Shown in pieces: positions 17,079 to 26,890 of a stretch of 64,000 nucleotides of DNA. Position numbers and translations under genes: made by a program. Below the pieces are notes generated by a model. That model did not search any database. It was not told the origin of the DNA and was given only the letters and a program-made list of their open reading frames with translations. Each line of letters starts with the position of its first letter. Position 1 is the first letter of the stretch. The stretch lies in contig NZ_JAJLQY010000012.1 of assembly GCF_020991275.1 (NCBI RefSeq), positions 166,500-230,499 of the forward strand, written 5' to 3'. This stretch comes from Actinocorallia sp. API 0066 (lineage in GTDB: Bacteria; Actinomycetota; Actinomycetes; Streptosporangiales; Streptosporangiaceae).

Positions 17079-18473
17079 GTGATGGATTATCAGGCCGCCG
17101 TCGCGGCGGTCATGGCGCGCGGGGTCGAGTGGGAGTTCGACCCCACCCTCGACCGGATCACCGATCTGCTGGACCTGCTGGGCGAGCCGCAGCGGTCCTG
17201 CCCGGTGATCCTGGTGGCGGGCACCAACGGCAAGTCGAGCGTCGCCCGCATGGTCGACGCGCTGCTCACCGAGCGCGGCCTGCGCGTCGGCAGGTTCACC
17301 AGCCCGCACCTGAGCGAGCTGCGCGAGCGCGTCGCCATCGACGGGGCGCCGCTGAGCCCCGAGCGTTTCGCCGAGGTCTACGCCGACATCGAGCCCTACC
17401 TCCAGATCGTGGACGGCAAGCACCCCGTCCGGCTGTCGTTCTTCGAGACGCTGACGGCGATGGCCTACTCCGCGTTCGCCGACGCGCCCGTGGACGTCGC
17501 CGTGGTCGAGGTGGGCATGGGCGGCACCTGGGACGCCACCAACGTGGTGGATCCCGCCGTCGCCGTCGTCACGCCGATCGGCCTGGACCACACCGACTAC
17601 CTGGGCGACAACCTCCAGGACATCGCCCTGGAGAAGGCCGGGATCATCAAGCCGGGCGCGGTCGCGGTGCTCGCGCAGCAGCCGGTGGAGGCGGCCGAGG
17701 TGCTGCTGCGCCAGGTCGCCGAGACGGGCGCGCGGGTGGTGCGCGAGGGCATCGAGTTCGGCGTGCTGCGCCGCGAGCTGGCCTTCGGCGGCCAGCTCCT
17801 GGACCTGCGCGGCATCTACGCGGGCTACGACGAGGTCTTCCTGCCGCTGTTCGGCGAGCACCAGGCCGCCAACGCGGCCGTCGCGCTCGCCGCCGTGGAG
17901 GTCTTCGCGAGCGGCGCGCCGACCAACGCCGTACTCGACCCCGACGAGATCACCCGAGGTCGCCTCACCGAGTACGCCGGGGGCTCCGGGGAGGGCGCGC
18001 TCGACCCCGAGCTGGTCCGGGCCGGGTTCGCCGCCGTCAGCTCGCCGGGCCGGCTGGAAGTGGTGCGCACCAGCCCCACGGTGCTGCTGGACGCCGCGCA
18101 CAACCCGTCCGGCATGGCCGCGACGGTGGCGGCGCTGGCCGACTCGTTCGGGTTCAACCGGCTGGTCGCGGTGGTCGCGGTGGCCGCCGACAAGGACGTC
18201 GCGGGCATCCTGGAGGAGCTGGAGCCCGTCGTCTCCGAGGTCGTCGTCACGGCCAACTCCTCGGCCAGGTCGATGCCGGTGGCCGAGCTGGCCGAGCTGG
18301 CCGCAGGGGTGTTCGGCGCGGAGCGGGTGCGCCCCGCCGCGCGCTTGGACGACGCGATAGACACCGCCGTCGCTCTCGCCGACGAAGAGGGCGAGTTCGG
18401 CGGCGCGGGAGTGATCATCACGGGGTCGGTCGTGACGGCCGGCGACGCACGAGTGCTGTTGAGGGTGAAGTAG
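17079..18473 (+). CDS. folC: Bifunctional folylpolyglutamate synthase / dihydrofolate synthase
   Basis: Mur-ligase-fold enzyme adding glutamate to (dihydro)folate, 464 aa. ATP-binding loop GTNGKSS at 48-54. Further blocks are TSPHLSELRERVAIDG, VEVGMGGTWDATNVV, GLDHTDYLG with EKAGIIKPG, and DAAHNPSGM in the C-terminal domain. GTG 17079 is followed directly by ATG 17082, so either may start. TAGCCT at 17067-17072 is 6 nt before the GTG, suggesting a leaderless start there. The stop abuts the ATG of the next gene. Confidence 0.95.
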   Translation: MMDYQAAVAAVMARGVEWEFDPTLDRITDLLDLLGEPQRSCPVILVAGTNGKSSVARMVDALLTERGLRVGRFTSPHLSELRERVAIDGAPLSPERFAEVYADIEPYLQIVDGKHPVRLSFFETLTAMAYSAFADAPVDVAVVEVGMGGTWDATNVVDPAVAVVTPIGLDHTDYLGDNLQDIALEKAGIIKPGAVAVLAQQPVEAAEVLLRQVAETGARVVREGIEFGVLRRELAFGGQLLDLRGIYAGYDEVFLPLFGEHQAANAAVALAAVEVFASGAPTNAVLDPDEITRGRLTEYAGGSGEGALDPELVRAGFAAVSSPGRLEVVRTSPTVLLDAAHNPSGMAATVAALADSFGFNRLVAVVAVAADKDVAGILEELEPVVSEVVVTANSSARSMPVAELAELAAGVFGAERVRPAARLDDAIDTAVALADEEGEFGGAGVIITGSVVTAGDARVLLRVK

Positions 18474-18791
18474 ATGCGACGGTTGCTGGCCACGGTCCTC
18501 GCCTGTGAGGCGATCATTCTGGGCCTGTCGATCCCGGTGGCGATCTCGGTCGCGGACGTGGACGGCGCGACGGCGGGGATCGTCGGCGGCGTGCTCGTCG
18601 TGCTGTCCCTGGTGCTCGCCGGGACGCTTCGACGGCGCTGGGGCGTGCCCGCCGCGACGGTCTTCCAGGCGGTGGTCCTCGCGCTCGGATTTGTGGTGCC
18701 GACGATGTTCATTCTCGGTGTGCTGTTCTCCGCGCTGTGGGGTTATGCGATTTGGCTGGGAAACAGGTTCGAGGGACGGCCGGTCGGCTAA
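18474..18791 (+). CDS. DUF4233 small membrane protein
   Basis: 105 aa starting at the base after the folC stop. Three or four hydrophobic helices cover nearly the whole chain, with an RRRWG turn in the middle and a short polar C-terminus. Proteins of this type (DUF4233) sit between folC and ndk in many actinobacteria; their job is unknown. The direct junction with folC implies coupled translation. Confidence 0.8.
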   Translation: MRRLLATVLACEAIILGLSIPVAISVADVDGATAGIVGGVLVVLSLVLAGTLRRRWGVPAATVFQAVVLALGFVVPTMFILGVLFSALWGYAIWLGNRFEGRPVG

Positions 18792-18928
18792 ATTGCGTTT
18801 TCCGGCGGCGCCCGCGCCGTGGAACCCGCAAAATCGGATCATTCCGTAATAACCGTCCTGACGGATATCACAGATCAGTCTGATTCCTCCTGGAGACGCC
18901 GCCGGCCGCGATCTCGACAGGAGCCACC

Positions 18929-20332
18929 GTGCCCTCTTCCGTCCCGGCCCGTTCCGCCCACGCCCGTCCCGCTGCCGGGTACGCCAGCGCCGCCGCGATC
19001 GCCTTCGCGGTCCCGGCGGCGGCGCTCACCGTGCCCAACGCCGCCGCGTTCGTCGCCGACCCGGCCCTCGCCGAACTCGGCGGCGGACCCGTCGGGCTCG
19101 TCCAGGCGACCGGCGCGGCGCTGCCCGCGCTCGTCCTCACCGTCCCGGCCGCCGTGGTGCTCGCCCGGATCCGGCCGCCCGCGCTCGTCCTCGCCGCCGG
19201 GCTGCTCGCCGTCCTCCTCGGCGGCCTGCTCGTCGGACAGGCCGCGTCCACGTGGGCGCTCGGCGCCGCCCGCGCCCTCGCCGGGGCGGGCGCCGGGCTC
19301 GTCCTCGCCGCCGCCGCGACCCTCGCGCTGCGGCACCGCGCCCCGCTCCCGCGCGCCCTGTACGCCGGGACGCTCACCGCCGGGCTCCTCGCCGCGATGC
19401 CGCTCGTGCTGCGCGCCGTCCCCGACCGTCCGCAGGACTGGCGCGAACCGCTCACCGCGCACCCGTGGGCGGCCGTCGCCGCGCTCGTCGCCGTGCTGCC
19501 CGCGCTGTTCCTCCGGCCGCGCCGCGCGGGCGGCGCGCCCCGCCCGACCGAACGCGCGCAACTGCTGCTGCCGCTCGTGCCCGCCGCCGGGCTCGCCTTC
19601 CTCGCCGTGCTCGCCGTCGAACGCGCCTGGGCGCCCGGCGTCAACCTCATCGTCGCGGGCCTCGGCGTCGCCGCGCTCACCGGCATGGCGCTCGCCGCCG
19701 CCGGTGACGCCGACACCGCCGGGCCGCTCGCGCCCGGACCCGTCCTGCTGCTCACGGGACTCCTGGTGCTGCCGGTGACGGCGCCGCTCGCGGGACTCAC
19801 CGCCACCGCGCGCGGCGTCGGCGCCGCCGAACTGTGGCCGTTCGCCGCGGGCGCGGGCGCCGCGCTCGCCGCCGCGCTGGCCACCGTCGCGTTCGACACG
19901 CGCGCCGCGCGCACCGCCGTCGGCGCCGGCTGCGCGCTGATGGTCGCGGGCTGCGCGCTGCTCCTCGGCTACGACCCGCTCGGCGGCGGCCCGCTGCTCG
20001 GCCCCGCGCTCGTCGCGCTCGGCGGCGGCGCCGGGCTCGCGCTCGCCGCCTCGCTGCGTGACGCGCCGCAGGGCGCGGGCGGCTTCGCGCTCGCGCTGTG
20101 CTTCCCCGCGCTGCTCAGCGGCAGCCTCATCGCCGGGTCGCTGCAACTCGCGCGGGTCGGCGCGACCGCGCAGGGCGAGGGCCCGCTCGACGCGCTCGCC
20201 GCCGCCCAACGCGTCTGGACGGCCACCGCCTGCGCGCTCGGCGTCGCCGCCACCGCCCTCGTGCTGGCCGCCCTGGGCGCGCGGCGCCGGGACACGCGCG
20301 GCGGCGATAGGCTTTCCCGCGCAGTCACCTGA
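18929..20332 (+). CDS. Multi-span membrane protein, MFS-like
   Basis: 467 aa, extremely Ala/Leu-rich. About 12-14 hydrophobic segments are spread over the length with few charged loops (for example [12 protein letters not shown] at the end). The GTG at 18929 has AGGAG 5 nt upstream. The spacing of helices and the R-P-rich cytoplasmic loop near the middle suggest a major-facilitator-type transporter, but the classical DRxGRR loop is not evident and no substrate can be named. The opposite strand is open over much of this stretch only because of composition. ndk begins 34 bp after the stop. Confidence 0.7.
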   Translation: MPSSVPARSAHARPAAGYASAAAIAFAVPAAALTVPNAAAFVADPALAELGGGPVGLVQATGAALPALVLTVPAAVVLARIRPPALVLAAGLLAVLLGGLLVGQAASTWALGAARALAGAGAGLVLAAAATLALRHRAPLPRALYAGTLTAGLLAAMPLVLRAVPDRPQDWREPLTAHPWAAVAALVAVLPALFLRPRRAGGAPRPTERAQLLLPLVPAAGLAFLAVLAVERAWAPGVNLIVAGLGVAALTGMALAAAGDADTAGPLAPGPVLLLTGLLVLPVTAPLAGLTATARGVGAAELWPFAAGAGAALAAALATVAFDTRAARTAVGAGCALMVAGCALLLGYDPLGGGPLLGPALVALGGGAGLALAASLRDAPQGAGGFALALCFPALLSGSLIAGSLQLARVGATAQGEGPLDALAAAQRVWTATACALGVAATALVLAALGARRRDTRGGDRLSRAVT

Positions 20333-20366
20333 AGTCACTCAACGAAGAACCACGGGAGTAACAGCC

Positions 20367-20777
20367 GTGTCCGAGCGCACCCTGATCCTGGTCAAGCCCG
20401 ACGGCGTCCGCAAGGGCCTGGTCGGCGAGGTCGTCTCGCGCATCGAGCGCAAGGGCCTGAAGCTGGTCGCGCTCGAACTGCGCACCCTCACCCGCGACGT
20501 GGCCGAGGACCACTACGCCGAGCACAGCGAGCGCCCCTTCTTCGGCGAGCTCGTCGAGTTCATCACCGGCGGCCCGCTCGTCGCGCTCGTCGCCGAGGGC
20601 CCCCGCGCCATCGAGGCGTTCCGCGCGCTGGCCGGCGCCACCGACCCGGTGAAGGCGGCCCCCGGCACGCTGCGCGGCGACTTCGCGCTGGAGATCGGCG
20701 AGAACATCGTGCACGGCTCCGACTCGCCCGAGTCCGCCGCGCGCGAGGTCAAGCTGTTCTTCCCCGAGCTGGGCTGA
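20367..20777 (+). CDS. ndk: Nucleoside diphosphate kinase
   Basis: Balances NTP/dNTP pools by phosphotransfer through His. The GTG at 20367 with GGGAG 8 nt upstream gives 136 aa, the normal length. Signature NIVHGSDS places the active His at 116. N-terminal [20 protein letters not shown] and the [14 protein letters not shown] block are family hallmarks. The frame continues far upstream but inside the preceding gene. Confidence 0.97.
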   Translation: MSERTLILVKPDGVRKGLVGEVVSRIERKGLKLVALELRTLTRDVAEDHYAEHSERPFFGELVEFITGGPLVALVAEGPRAIEAFRALAGATDPVKAAPGTLRGDFALEIGENIVHGSDSPESAAREVKLFFPELG

Positions 20778-20832
20778 CCCCGCCGCGCCCTTCCCGGGCG
20801 GCGCGGCCGCACGGATCGGGCCGCAGTGCCCC

Positions 20833-20881
20833 CACGACCGCACCGTCCGCCGTATGATCGGCGCGCGGTGCGGTCGTGTTT
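20833..20881 (+). terminator. Long hairpin between ndk and mreB
   Basis: A perfect 13-bp stem (CACGACCGCACCG at 20833-20845 with its complement at 20866-20878), a 20-nt loop and a short T run after it. A weaker 7-bp hairpin (20783-20806) lies nearer the ndk stop. It is most likely the ndk terminator; a role in the mreB leader cannot be excluded. Confidence 0.6.
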
Positions 20882-20895
20882 CGCGGACCGGCTGC

Positions 20896-21063
20896 CGATT
20901 CGTCGCGCAATAGCCGAATCGCGCACGGAATTTCGGATGACGTCCGCGGCCCGGTGACTGCCGGGAGGGTGAGACTCGCGTTACGATGAACTCGCCGCTC
21001 CGCCGTCATCTCTGGTGCCTCTGCGAGTAGGACACTGCCAGTAGGAAGGGCCCCCTTTTCTCC
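20896..21063 (+). promoter_or_regulatory. mreB upstream region with a 7-bp inverted repeat
   Basis: CGATTCG (20896-20902) and CGAATCG (20915-20921) form a spaced inverted repeat that could be an operator. TACGAT at 20982-20987 is a possible -10. AGGAAGGG just before mreB is the ribosome site. No -35 is convincing. Confidence 0.35.
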
Positions 21064-22101
21064 ATGGGTAACAAGTTGTCGTTCCTTGGCCGTGATATGG
21101 CGGTCGATCTCGGCACCGCCAACACGCTCGTCTACCTGCGTGGGCGCGGGATCGTCCTCAACGAGCCGTCCGTCGTCGCGATCAACACCCACACGGGCAA
21201 GATCGTCGCCGTCGGGATCGAGGCCAAACGGATGATCGGCCGCACCCCGGGGAACATCGTCGCGGTCCGGCCGCTGAAGGACGGCGTCATCGCCGACTTC
21301 GACGTCACCGAACGGATGCTCCGCTACTTCATCCAGAAGGTGCACAAGCGGCGGCACTTCGCCAAGCCGCGCATCGTCGTCGCGGTGCCGTCCGGCATCA
21401 CCGGCGTCGAGCAGCGCGCGGTGAAGGAGGCCGGGTACCAGGCCGGGGCGCGCCGCGTGTACATCATCGAGGAGCCGATGGCCGCGGCGATCGGCGCGGG
21501 GCTGCCCGTCTACGAGCCGACCGGCAACATGGTCGTGGACATCGGCGGCGGCACGACGGAGGTGGCCATCATCTCCCTCGGCGGCATCGTCACCAGCCAG
21601 TCCGTGCGCGTCGGCGGCGACGAGCTCGACCAGGCCGTCATCACCTTCGCCAAGAAGGAGTACTCGCTGATGCTCGGGGAGCGCAGCGCCGAGGAGATCA
21701 AGATCGCCATCGGCAGCGCCTTCCCGACCGGCGGGGCCGACGAGCCCAACTACGAGATCCGCGGCCGCGACCTCGTGTCCGGCCTGCCCAAGACCGTCGT
21801 CATCTCGGCGGAAGAGGTCAGGCGCGCGATCGAGGAGCCCGTCAACGCCATAGTGGACGCGGTCAAGACCACGCTCGACAAGTGCCCGCCGGAGCTGTCC
21901 GGCGACATCATGGACCGCGGGATCGCCCTCACCGGCGGCGGCGCGCTGCTCAAGCACCTGGACGAACGCGTCCGGGAGGAAACGGGCATGCCCATCCATC
22001 TTGTTGACAACCCGCTCGACTCCGTCGTCCTCGGCACCGGCAAGTGCATCGAGGACTTCGAGTCGCTGCGCCAGGTCCTGGTGCCCGAGCCGCGCCGCTG
22101 A
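21064..22101 (+). CDS. mreB: Rod shape-determining protein MreB
   Basis: Bacterial actin that directs cell-wall synthesis; in mycelial actinomycetes it acts mainly in spore-wall formation. 345 aa, full length. Actin-fold nucleotide motifs: phosphate-1 [15 protein letters not shown] near 13-27, phosphate-2 [18 protein letters not shown] and adenosine motif [14 protein letters not shown]. An N-terminal [10 protein letters not shown] stretch may be the membrane-touching segment. First gene of the mreB-mreC-mreD-mrdA-rodA operon; its TGA overlaps the mreC ATG by one base. Confidence 0.97.
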   Translation: MGNKLSFLGRDMAVDLGTANTLVYLRGRGIVLNEPSVVAINTHTGKIVAVGIEAKRMIGRTPGNIVAVRPLKDGVIADFDVTERMLRYFIQKVHKRRHFAKPRIVVAVPSGITGVEQRAVKEAGYQAGARRVYIIEEPMAAAIGAGLPVYEPTGNMVVDIGGGTTEVAIISLGGIVTSQSVRVGGDELDQAVITFAKKEYSLMLGERSAEEIKIAIGSAFPTGGADEPNYEIRGRDLVSGLPKTVVISAEEVRRAIEEPVNAIVDAVKTTLDKCPPELSGDIMDRGIALTGGGALLKHLDERVREETGMPIHLVDNPLDSVVLGTGKCIEDFESLRQVLVPEPRR

Positions 22102-23009
22102 TGCACGACACCGGCAAGACCCGCCTCGTGCTGGGCGTTCTGCTCGCCACGTCGCTGGTCCTGATCACCGTTGACTACCGGGGCGGGGCGAACTCGCCGC
22201 TCAACGGACTGCGGGGGCTCGGCGCGACGGTGTTCGGCCCGATGGAGCGGGTCGCGGCGAGCGTGGTGCGGCCGATCGGCAACACCTTCGACGCGATCCG
22301 CGACGCGCCCGGCCAGCGCAACCGCGCCGAGAACCTGCTGAAGGAGAACCAGGAGCTGCGCGAGCAGCTCCGCTCCAACACCATCGACAAGGGCCGCGCC
22401 GCGCAGTTGGAGAAGCTGCTGGGCAGCGCGGGCCTGGGTGGTTACAAGATCGTCGCGGCCAACGTCATCTCGGCGGGCCAGGGTTTTGAGGACACCGTCA
22501 CCATCGACGCCGGCACCCTCAGCGGCGTCAAGCCCGACATGACCGTCATGACGGGCGACGGCCTCGTCGGCCGGGTCGTCCGCGCCGGACCCGCCTCCGC
22601 GACCGTCCTGCTCGCCACCGACTCCGCCTCCACCGTCGGCGCGCGCATGGAGACGTCCAAGGAGATCGGCGTCGTCACCGGCACCGGCCGACGCGGCTTC
22701 GGCGTCGGCGCGGCCACACTCCGGCTGGAACTGCTCGCGCCCGACGTCCAACTCTCACCCGGGCAGCGGGTGGTCACCCTCGGCTCCCAGGACGACAGGC
22801 CGTACGTGCCCGGCGTCCCCATCGGAGTCGTGGAGAAGGTGGAAAAGACCCCCGGCGCCCTCACCAGGACGGCACTCATCCGTCCCTTCGTCCACTTCTC
22901 CGGGCTTGACGTGGTCGGCGTGGTGGTCGCCCCGCCGCAGCGGGACCCGCACGACGCGGTGCTGCCGCCCCGGCCGCCACAGCCGCCCGCGAACCCGTCC
23001 GGGAGCTAG
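22101..23009 (+). CDS. mreC: Rod shape-determining protein MreC
   Basis: 302 aa. One N-terminal membrane helix (VLGVLLATSLVLITVDY) is followed by a coiled coil (about 70-105, RAENLLKENQELREQLRS). The beta-rich outer domain carries the blocks VTIDAGTLSGVKPDMTVMTGDGLVGRV and QRVVTLGSQDDRPYVPGVPIG. It scaffolds PBP2 and RodA outside the membrane. The ATG at 22101 overlaps the mreB stop (TGATG). The C-terminal tail is Pro-rich (PPRPPQPPANPSGS). Confidence 0.94.
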   Translation: MHDTGKTRLVLGVLLATSLVLITVDYRGGANSPLNGLRGLGATVFGPMERVAASVVRPIGNTFDAIRDAPGQRNRAENLLKENQELREQLRSNTIDKGRAAQLEKLLGSAGLGGYKIVAANVISAGQGFEDTVTIDAGTLSGVKPDMTVMTGDGLVGRVVRAGPASATVLLATDSASTVGARMETSKEIGVVTGTGRRGFGVGAATLRLELLAPDVQLSPGQRVVTLGSQDDRPYVPGVPIGVVEKVEKTPGALTRTALIRPFVHFSGLDVVGVVVAPPQRDPHDAVLPPRPPQPPANPSGS

Positions 23010-23013
23010 TTCC

Positions 23014-23592
23014 TTGCGCACACCAGCAGAGGAGGCCCAGGGGGTCAAACTCCGGGCCTTCGTCATCATCGTCGTGGCGATCGTCGTCCAGGTCACCGCG
23101 GCCAACCGGCTGCCGCTGCCCGGCGGCGTCACCCCCGACCTGGTGCTGCTCACCGTCGTCGCGCTCGCCCTGTTCAGCGGCGAGCGCGTCGGCATGGTCG
23201 CCGGTTTCTGCGCCGGGCTCGCGGTGGACATCGCGCCGCCCGCCGACCACACCATCGGCCGCTACGCCCTCGTCTACTGCCTCATCGGCTACGGCTGCGG
23301 GCTCCTGCGCGCGGACGTGCAGCGCTCGCCCCTGCTGCCGTTCGTCATGGTCGGCGTCGGCGCGCTGCTCGGCAACCTCGCCTACGCGCTCGTCGGCATG
23401 ATGCTCGGCGACCCGCGCACCTCCTGGGCCGCGGTGTCCCGGATGGTGCCGCTCGCCGTCCTGTACGACGTGCTGGCCAGCCCGTTCGTCGTCTGGGCGG
23501 TGCTGCGGCTGTCGCGGCGCAGCGAACGGCTGGAGCCGCGCGGCGGCCTGTCCGTGCCCGGATACGCCAAGCTCGGCAGGCAGCAGCGGTGA
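23014..23592 (+). CDS. mreD: Rod shape-determining protein MreD
   Basis: 192-aa membrane protein with five or six helices (for example FVIIVVAIVVQVTA, LVLLTVVALALFSGE, FVMVGVGALLGNLAYALVGMM). The start is a TTG at 23014: GGGAG lies 8 nt before it at 23001-23005, and no ATG or GTG fits between the mreC stop and the first helix. It overlaps the following gene by 4 bp (GTGA). Role: membrane partner of MreC in the elongation machinery. Confidence 0.88.
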   Translation: MRTPAEEAQGVKLRAFVIIVVAIVVQVTAANRLPLPGGVTPDLVLLTVVALALFSGERVGMVAGFCAGLAVDIAPPADHTIGRYALVYCLIGYGCGLLRADVQRSPLLPFVMVGVGALLGNLAYALVGMMLGDPRTSWAAVSRMVPLAVLYDVLASPFVVWAVLRLSRRSERLEPRGGLSVPGYAKLGRQQR

Positions 23593-25640
23593 ACGGACGG
23601 ACCCGATCCCGGCTGGTCGTGCTGCACGTGCTCGTCGCGGCGCTGCTGCTCGTGCTCGCCGGACGCATGTGGGTGCTCATGGTCGTCAACGGCGAGCACT
23701 ACAGCGTCGTCGCCGCCGAGAACCGCACCCGCGACATCGTGGTGCCCGCGGTGCGCGGCTCCATCCTCGACGTGGACGGCCGCCCCCTCGTCCGCAACCG
23801 CACCGCGCTCGTCGTCTCGGTGGACCTCACCGTGCTCGGCCGCCTGCCCGACAAGGGCAAGCAGGTCATCGCCGAACTCGCCAAGGTGCTCGGCACCACA
23901 CCCGAGGACCTCGCGCTGCGCACCCGGCTGTGCTCGCCGACCGTCCCGCGGCCCTGCTGGCCCGGCTCGCCCTACCAGCCCATCCCCGTGGACGACAGGG
24001 TGAGCGCCAAGCAGGGACTGCAGATCCTGGAGCGGCAGGAGGAGTTCCCCGGCGTCATCGCCCAGGTCCAGGCCGTCCGCGAGCACCCCGAGCCGGAGGG
24101 CGCCAGCGCCGCGCAGGCGCTCGGCTACCTCCAGCCCATCACCCAGGAGGAGATGGACCGGCGGCAGGGACTGCGCGTCACCGGGTTCAGCGGCGTCGAC
24201 CTCATCGGCCGCGACGGCCTTGAGGCGTCCTACGACACCGACCTGCGCGGCGAGCCCGGCATCCGCAAGGTGAACGTGGACGCGCGCGGCCGCGTCACCG
24301 GGATCGCGGGCGAGCAGGCGCCGGTGCCCGGATCGCACCTGGTCACCAGCATCGACGCCGGGGTGCAGGCCGCGGTGGAGAAGGCGATCGGCGTCCAGGT
24401 CGCCAACGTGCGCAAGGCGGGCGGCAAGCCCTCGGCGGCGGGCGTCGTCATGGACGTCAGGACCGGGCGGATCGTCGCGCTCGCCAGCTACCCCACCTAC
24501 GACCCGGCGATCTGGACGGGCGGGATCTCCCAGGACGAGTACGACGCGCTGCTCGGCAAAAAACGCGGCGAACCGCTCATCTCCCGCGCCATCGCCGGCC
24601 AGTTCCCGCCCGCCTCGACCTTCAAGATCTCCTCGGTGGCCGCCGCCGTCCGCAACGGCTCGCCGCTCAAGGGCACCTACAACTGCCCCGGCTCGTTCAT
24701 GGTCGGCGACCGCGCCTTCCGCAACTTCGAGGGCCAGGGACACGGGCCGATGAGCCTGCACACAGCCCTCGTCGTCTCCTGCGACACCATCTTCTACAAG
24801 TTCGCTTACGACGCCTGGCTCCGGGACGGCTCCACCAAACCCGTCAAGAACCCCAGGGACCCGATGATCGGCATGGCCCGCGACTTCGGGTTCGGCGCCA
24901 AGACCGGCATCGACCTGCCCGGCGAGGCTCCCGGACGCATCCCGGACCGCACCTGGAAGAAGAACTTCTGGGAGGCGACCAAGACCGAGAACTGCAAGCG
25001 GGCCAAGACCGGATACCCCGAGGTCACCAGCCCCACCCGCGCGTCCTACCTGACCGCGATCGCCAAGGAGAACTGCGTCGAGGGGTTCGTCTGGCGGGCG
25101 GGCGACGCGGCGAACTTCTCCGTCGGGCAGGGCGACGTGCTCGTCACCCCGCTGCAACTCGCCCGCGCCTACGCGGCCATCGCCAACGGCGGCACCCTGG
25201 TGACCCCGCACGTCGGGGCGGCCGTCGTCCGGCCCGACGGCACCGTGGTGCGGCGGATCGAACCGAAGCCCGCGGGCAAGATCCCCGTCGCGCCGAAGAC
25301 CATCACCTACATCCGCGACGCGCTCGCCGACGTCACCAAGAGCGGCACCGCCGCCGGGGCGTTCGGCGGGTTCCCGCTGGACAAGGTGCACGTCGCGGGC
25401 AAGACCGGCACCGCCGAGGTCTACGGGTACAAGGACACCGCGTGGTTCGCGTCGTTCGCGCCCGCCAAGAAGGCCGACTACGCGGTCGTCGTGATGATCA
25501 CCGACGCGGGCACCGGCGGCACCTACTCCGCCCCGGCCGTCCGGCAGATCTACGAGGCCATCTACGGGTTCGGCGACACCGCCAAGGCGGCGCTGCCGGA
25601 CGGCAAACTGCCCACGACCCTGCCGAAGGTGACGCCATGA
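23589..25640 (+). CDS. mrdA: Penicillin-binding protein 2 (elongasome transpeptidase)
   Basis: Class B PBP, 683 aa. An N-terminal membrane anchor (LVVLHVLVAALLLVLAGRMW) precedes a dimerisation domain with RGSILDVDGRPLVRNR. The transpeptidase domain has nucleophile Ser343 in PPASTFK, Ser397 in SCDTIFYK (SxD form of the SxN motif) and Lys605 in KTGTAEVYG. It cross-links peptidoglycan alongside RodA, whose gene overlaps by 4 bp (ATGA). The GTG at 23589 overlaps the mreD stop. Two Cys pairs (TRLCSPTVPRPCWPG, TENCKRAKTG with AKENCVEG) are extra to the catalytic core and may form disulphides outside. Confidence 0.95.
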   Translation: MNGRTRSRLVVLHVLVAALLLVLAGRMWVLMVVNGEHYSVVAAENRTRDIVVPAVRGSILDVDGRPLVRNRTALVVSVDLTVLGRLPDKGKQVIAELAKVLGTTPEDLALRTRLCSPTVPRPCWPGSPYQPIPVDDRVSAKQGLQILERQEEFPGVIAQVQAVREHPEPEGASAAQALGYLQPITQEEMDRRQGLRVTGFSGVDLIGRDGLEASYDTDLRGEPGIRKVNVDARGRVTGIAGEQAPVPGSHLVTSIDAGVQAAVEKAIGVQVANVRKAGGKPSAAGVVMDVRTGRIVALASYPTYDPAIWTGGISQDEYDALLGKKRGEPLISRAIAGQFPPASTFKISSVAAAVRNGSPLKGTYNCPGSFMVGDRAFRNFEGQGHGPMSLHTALVVSCDTIFYKFAYDAWLRDGSTKPVKNPRDPMIGMARDFGFGAKTGIDLPGEAPGRIPDRTWKKNFWEATKTENCKRAKTGYPEVTSPTRASYLTAIAKENCVEGFVWRAGDAANFSVGQGDVLVTPLQLARAYAAIANGGTLVTPHVGAAVVRPDGTVVRRIEPKPAGKIPVAPKTITYIRDALADVTKSGTAAGAFGGFPLDKVHVAGKTGTAEVYGYKDTAWFASFAPAKKADYAVVVMITDAGTGGTYSAPAVRQIYEAIYGFGDTAKAALPDGKLPTTLPKVTP

Positions 25641-26788
25641 TCGAGGCCCGTCCGCCGCGGCCGCAGCGCTGGGCCGAACCCGGCACGTTCGCGCGCCGCC
25701 TCGACTGGGGCCTCATCCTCCCGGTGCTGGCCCTCGGCGTGATCAGCGCGCTGCTCGTCTATTCGGCCACCCGGGCCGGGCACAGGGCCGACCCCGAGGC
25801 GTTCCTCAAGAAGCACGTCCTCAACCTCGTCATCGGCGCGGGGCTTTACGCGCTCGTCGCCTCCTTCGACTACCGGCTGTTGCGCGCCTACGCGCCCGTC
25901 CTGTACGGGCTGTCGATCATCGGCCTCGTCGCCGTCCTGACACCGCTGGGCGACACCGTCAACGGCTCGCACTCGTGGATCGTCATCGGCGGCGGCTTCC
26001 AGGTGCAGCCCTCGGAGTTCGCCAAGGTCGGCCTCGTCGTGCTGCTCGCGATGATCCTCGGGGAACCGCGCGACGGCGAGGTAGGGCCCGGCACCCGGGA
26101 CATCCTCATCAGCCTCGCCCTGGCCGGGGCGCCCGCCGCGCTGATCATGCTCCAACCCGACCTCGGCACCACGATGGTGCTGTGCGTCGTGGTGATCGGG
26201 ATGCTCGCGCTGTCCGGCGCGTCCAAGATCTGGACGGTCGGCCTCGTCGCGGCGGGCGTGGCGCTCGCCGTCGGAGCGGTCGTCGCCGGGGTGCTGAAGG
26301 AGTACCAGATCGCCCGGTTCACCGCCTTCGTCGACCCGACCGCCGACCCGCGCGGCGCCGGGTACAACGCGGCCCAGGCCAAGATCGCCGTCGGGTCCGG
26401 CGGGATGTTCGGCAAGGGGCTCTTCAACGGCGAGCAGACCACCGGGCAGTTCGTGCCCGAGCAGCAGACCGACTTCATCTTCACCGTCGCGGGGGAGGAA
26501 CTCGGCTACGTCGGGGCGCTGGTGATCCTCGGCCTCATCGGGATCATCCTGTTCCGCGGCCTGCGGATCGCCGTGCACGCGCACGACCCGTTCGGCACCC
26601 TCGTCGCCTCCGGCGTCGTGTGCTGGCTCGGCTTCCAGACCTTCGAGAACATCGGCATGTGCATCGGGATCATGCCGATCACCGGGCTTCCGCTGCCCTT
26701 TGTGTCCTATGGGGGATCGGCGACGTTCGCCACGATGATCGCGCTCGGCCTGCTTCAGGGCGTCCACATGCGCGGCAGGGGCGCCTGA
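25637..26788 (+). CDS. rodA: SEDS peptidoglycan glycosyltransferase RodA
   Basis: 383 aa, about ten membrane helices. SEDS-family blocks: GDTVNGSHSWIVIGGGFQVQPSEFAK, the loop EQQTDFIFTVAGEELGYVGA, and LPLPFVSYGGSATFATMIALGLL at the C-terminus. It polymerises glycan strands with PBP2. The ATG at 25637 overlaps the mrdA stop; the frame is also open upstream inside mrdA but out of context. It is the last gene of the operon, ending 102 bp before the next start. Confidence 0.95.
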   Translation: MIEARPPRPQRWAEPGTFARRLDWGLILPVLALGVISALLVYSATRAGHRADPEAFLKKHVLNLVIGAGLYALVASFDYRLLRAYAPVLYGLSIIGLVAVLTPLGDTVNGSHSWIVIGGGFQVQPSEFAKVGLVVLLAMILGEPRDGEVGPGTRDILISLALAGAPAALIMLQPDLGTTMVLCVVVIGMLALSGASKIWTVGLVAAGVALAVGAVVAGVLKEYQIARFTAFVDPTADPRGAGYNAAQAKIAVGSGGMFGKGLFNGEQTTGQFVPEQQTDFIFTVAGEELGYVGALVILGLIGIILFRGLRIAVHAHDPFGTLVASGVVCWLGFQTFENIGMCIGIMPITGLPLPFVSYGGSATFATMIALGLLQGVHMRGRGA

Positions 26789-26890
26789 ACCCCGGTAGCC
26801 TGGGGGTTTGACCGGGGCGCCCGCGCGGCGCCGGGGCGTCCGCTGATTCCGGCGCCGATGCCTGAACCTGAGACGACTGGAAGGTCCGCC

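Noticed and set aside
18875..20338. 487-codon minus-strand frame opposite the MFS-like gene
   Set aside because: Gly/Arg/Glu-rich shadow frame; the plus frame has a ribosome site and regular membrane helices.
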